Assembly (NCBI RefSeq): GCF_900115245.1
Contig: NZ_FOVT01000005.1
Location: 186,001 to 250,000 of the forward strand
Origin: Mesorhizobium sp. NFR06
Lineage (GTDB): Bacteria > Pseudomonadota > Alphaproteobacteria > Rhizobiales > Rhizobiaceae
Direction: 5' to 3'
Length of the DNA stretch: 64,000 bases
Of this stretch, positions 61,568 to 64,000 are shown piece after piece (position 1 is the stretch's first letter; every line of letters begins with the position of its first letter). The translations under genes and the position numbers were made by a program. Under the pieces are notes generated by a model that saw nothing but the letters and a program-made list of their open reading frames with translations, did no database searches and was not told where the DNA came from.

Positions 61568-62932
61568 CTATCGCGCAAGCGAAATTGCAAGGAGGGATGC
61601 AGGCGCTCTCGGCCGCAATTCCCGCTGATGCCGGTACTCCAGCGCGATCGCGCCCCAGATCAATCCCAGCAGCAGGTAAAGATGGCGCCAGTGGTCGATG
61701 TCGATGAAGGTGCCGAGGCCGATATTGCCGAGATAGGCGACGTAGGCGCACAGCAGATAAGGCTGCCATGGCCGGTCGCGCAGCAGGATGCGGAAGCCGG
61801 CGCCGATCGTCCATAGTGTCAGCGTCAGGAACGACACGAAGCCCAGCCAGCCGTAATCCATCAGCGCCTTCAGCCAGATGTCGTGCGTGTCCTCGCCATA
61901 GATGGTGCCGAAGACCAGCGGGCCGATGCCGAACGGATGCTCCATCGCCAGCTGGAAGCCGATCGCATAGCGGGCGAAGCGGCCAAGCCGCGCCGAATCG
62001 TAGCTCTGCTCGAGCTGCGCGCGCTGGGTGAACATGTCCGACACGCCCGGCAGTTGCAGGATGATCAGGAAGGCGATCACCAGCAGCGCCACGGCCGCGA
62101 TCGTCATCACCACCACCCGCAGCCGGAACTTGCCGCTGGCGCTCTGCAGGAAAAGGCAGGCGGTAAGCAGCACCGCTGACACCGCGAACATGCCCCAGGC
62201 GCCGCGTGAGAAAGAAAAGAAGATGCCGGCCGTGATGACGAGCAGCGGCATCGCCAGCAGCGGCATGCGCGATACAGGGCCGGTCAAGAGCAGGTAGAGC
62301 AGATAGGTCCCGGGCAGCACCAGGAACGGCCCGAACACGTTCGGGTCCTGGAAGGCCCCGGCGGCGCGGTCGTATTTGGTGAACATTTCCGCGCCCGGGA
62401 AGGCGTGGAAATAACCGGCGATGCCGAGCAGCGACGTCGCAACGGCCGACACGACATAGGCGATGAAGATCAGCCGGTAGAGGCTCGGCTGAACCGAGGT
62501 CACCGAGGCGAAGAACACCGCGCTGAAGGCGAGAAACAGCGAGACGGCAAGGTAGAGCGGCGTGTTGGCGAGGTCCGCCATCTGCGTCATGGCGATCATG
62601 CCGCCGACGTTCATCGCCGCCAGCAGCACCAGCAACGGCACGATGGCGCGTGAGATCCGCAGCCCGAACAGCGCCCAGACCGCGATCAGTCCGGCCATAT
62701 AGATTTCGTAAGGCGCCGGCTCGCTGATGACGAAGCCGGAGAGCAGCATGCCGGTGCCGATCGCGGCCGAGGCGATCAGCGAAATCAGCTTGGCGTTGAC
62801 CGCCGAGGGCGGCAACTTGTTGATCGCCGAGGGCGATAACTCGTTGACCGCTGAGGGCGGCAACTTGTTGACAGCCCGCGGCTGCAACTTGCTGACCGCT
62901 GAAGCCGGCATTTCATGAGCGATGGCGCTCAA
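61568..62932 (-). CDS. O-antigen ligase/polymerase-like exopolysaccharide membrane protein
   Basis: A 454-residue protein with about ten hydrophobic segments and the RFARYAIGFQLAMEHPFGIG and YGEDTHDIWLKALMDYGWLG region typical of Wzy/O-antigen ligase (PF04932) proteins, which polymerise or ligate lipid-linked glycans in the inner membrane. TTG 62932 overlaps the stop of the upstream gene; ATG 62911 is an alternative start. The first 45 residues are an octapeptide repeat (KLPPSAVN-like), encoded by a 24-bp tandem repeat, not usual for the family. It is in the conserved flank outside the island. Confidence 0.82.
   Translation of the reverse strand: MSAIAHEMPASAVSKLQPRAVNKLPPSAVNELSPSAINKLPPSAVNAKLISLIASAAIGTGMLLSGFVISEPAPYEIYMAGLIAVWALFGLRISRAIVPLLVLLAAMNVGGMIAMTQMADLANTPLYLAVSLFLAFSAVFFASVTSVQPSLYRLIFIAYVVSAVATSLLGIAGYFHAFPGAEMFTKYDRAAGAFQDPNVFGPFLVLPGTYLLYLLLTGPVSRMPLLAMPLLVITAGIFFSFSRGAWGMFAVSAVLLTACLFLQSASGKFRLRVVVMTIAAVALLVIAFLIILQLPGVSDMFTQRAQLEQSYDSARLGRFARYAIGFQLAMEHPFGIGPLVFGTIYGEDTHDIWLKALMDYGWLGFVSFLTLTLWTIGAGFRILLRDRPWQPYLLCAYVAYLGNIGLGTFIDIDHWRHLYLLLGLIWGAIALEYRHQRELRPRAPASLLAISLAR
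62808..62903. repeat. 24-bp tandem repeat, four units, inside a gene
   Basis: Four adjacent 24-base units begin at 62808, 62832, 62856 and 62880, each close to GGCGGCAACTTGTTGACCGC plus four bases; a shortened unit precedes them. They encode the octapeptide repeat at the N-terminus of the polymerase/ligase gene on the minus strand. The length divisible by three allows copy-number change without a frameshift. Confidence 0.75.
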
Positions 62933-64000
62933 TAGGCGTTTTCCGTGTTGAGCAGGCGGATCGGCGTCAGGAACAGGATGCGCAAATCGAACAGCATCGA
63001 CCAGTTCTCGATGTAATAGAGGTCGTATTCGGTGCGCATGCGGATCTTTTCATTGGTGTCCATCTCGCCGCGCCAACCGTTGATCTGCGCCCAGCCGGTG
63101 ACGCCGGGCTTGACCTTGTGGCGGGCGAAATAGCCGTCGACCACCTCGTTGTAGAGCAAATTGTGCGACTGCGCGGCGATCGCATGCGGGCGCGGCCCGA
63201 CCAGCGACAGCGAGCCGAACAGCGAGTTGAAGAACTGCGGCAACTCGTCGATCGAGGTCTTGCGGATGAAGCGGCCGACGCGGGTGACGCGCGGATCGTT
63301 CTTGGTCACCGTCTGCCTGGCGGTCGGGTCCGACCTGTCGGTAAACATCGAGCGGAATTTATAGACCTCGATGATCTCGTTGTTGAAGCCGTGCCGCTTC
63401 TGCTTGAACAGCACCGGGCCCTTGCTGTCGAGCTTGATGGCGATCGCGGTGGCGAGCATCACCGGCGAGAAGAGGATGATGCCGACAAGCGAGAAGACTA
63501 TGTCGAAGGCGCGCTTGGCGACCGAATCCCAGTCGTTGATCGGCTTGTCGAAGATGTCGAGCATCGGCACCGAGCCGATGTAGGAGTAGGCGCGGGGACG
63601 GAACTGCAGCGCGTTCGAATGCGCCGACAGCCGGATGTCGACCGGCAGCACCCACAGTTTCTTCAGGAGTTGCAGGACACGCGATTCGGCGGTCAGCGGC
63701 AGCGACACGATCAGCATGTCGATACGGGCGATGCGCGCGAATTCGATCAACTCGGAAATGGTGCCGAGCTTCGGATAGCCGGCGACGATCGGCGGCGAGC
63801 GCTTGTCGTTGCGGTCGTCGAAGATGCCGCAGATGCGGATATCGTTATAAGGCTGCTTCTCGACCGATCGGATCAGCTGTTCGGCGGCTTTGCCGCCACC
63901 GACGATGAGGGCGCGGCGCTCCATGCGGCCGTCACGCGCCCAGCGCCGGATGAGGCTGGACATCACCAGCCTGAGGCCGAAGATCAGCAAGAGGCCGACC
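62929..64000 (-). CDS. Undecaprenyl-phosphate sugar phosphotransferase (partial)
   Basis: The C-terminal 357 or so residues of a polyprenol-phosphate hexose-1-phosphate transferase of the WcaJ/ExoY/PssA type; the N-terminus with most membrane helices is beyond the window edge. It shows a CoA-binding-like domain (RALIVGGGKAAEQLI, about the first 130 residues), one membrane segment (IVFSLVGIILFSPVMLATAI) and the catalytic domain with KFRSM, KTSIDELPQFFNSLFGSLS and GVTGWAQINGWRGE. It starts exopolysaccharide repeat-unit synthesis. Its stop overlaps the start of the polymerase gene, so both form one operon. Confidence 0.9.
   Translation of the reverse strand, partial: VGLLLIFGLRLVMSSLIRRWARDGRMERRALIVGGGKAAEQLIRSVEKQPYNDIRICGIFDDRNDKRSPPIVAGYPKLGTISELIEFARIARIDMLIVSLPLTAESRVLQLLKKLWVLPVDIRLSAHSNALQFRPRAYSYIGSVPMLDIFDKPINDWDSVAKRAFDIVFSLVGIILFSPVMLATAIAIKLDSKGPVLFKQKRHGFNNEIIEVYKFRSMFTDRSDPTARQTVTKNDPRVTRVGRFIRKTSIDELPQFFNSLFGSLSLVGPRPHAIAAQSHNLLYNEVVDGYFARHKVKPGVTGWAQINGWRGEMDTNEKIRMRTEYDLYYIENWSMLFDLRILFLTPIRLLNTENAY

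Overview
The window looks like the chromosome, or a large replicon, of a Mesorhizobium-like alphaproteobacterium (order Hyphomicrobiales). The sequence is GC-rich. It has an EcfG-type (GGAAC-N18-GTT) promoter in front of a DUF3606 gene, a MucR/Ros-type regulator, small rhizobial CxxC proteins, a BtpA/phosphotriesterase sugar-type operon and an exopolysaccharide pair at the right edge. The assignment rests on gene content and style, not on a marker gene.

Layout. 0.1-6 kb: stress and DNA-repair accessory genes (DUF3606 plus a CxxC protein, a LigD-type ligase, a methyltransferase, a cyclase-FHA protein) with several small or broken genes. 6.2-13.4 kb, minus strand: a complete catabolic operon with an ABC importer (binding protein, ATPase, permease), a phosphotriesterase-like hydrolase, a glutamine-amidotransferase-like protein, a PfkB kinase, a BtpA-like barrel and its XRE-cupin regulator. 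14.2-24.0 kb, plus strand: cluster A, ten tightly packed genes, mostly of unknown family, bracketed by an acidic/basic two-part protein plus a HExxH metalloprotease and by a trypsin-like protease. 24.2-32.8 kb: regulators, an ExoI-type exonuclease, DUF3102 and other plasmid- or island-like genes, several small genes and structured intergenic DNA. 33.1-45.5 kb: a DNA phosphorothioation island in the order of sspABCD (cysteine desulfurase, DUF4007, large ATPase, PP-loop sulfurtransferase), followed by a PLD-helicase, a 74-aa protein, a DndD/SMC-like ATPase, a small protein and an AAA ATPase that together look like the restriction half. 46.4-51.3 kb: four AT-richer orphan genes. 51.4-59.6 kb: cluster B, six genes (HAD-hemerythrin fusion, gluconate-dehydrogenase gamma-like, GMC flavoprotein, nucleoside-phosphorylase-fold, uracil-glycosylase-fold, subtilisin). 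59.8-61.5 kb: IS630 remnant, excisionase-like gene and tyrosine integrase abutting the 5' half of a tRNA-Pro(GGG) gene. 61.6-64 kb: exopolysaccharide polymerase/ligase and a sugar-phosphate transferase running off the edge.

How it fits together. The integrase and the cut tRNA mark one end of a genomic island that extends leftwards; its left end was not located. Inside it the phosphorothioation system is a recognisable phage-defence module, while its downstream effector genes, the 46-50 kb trio and cluster B are the best candidates for undescribed systems. Cluster A is a second, separate candidate. No CRISPR array, rRNA gene or complete tRNA gene was seen.
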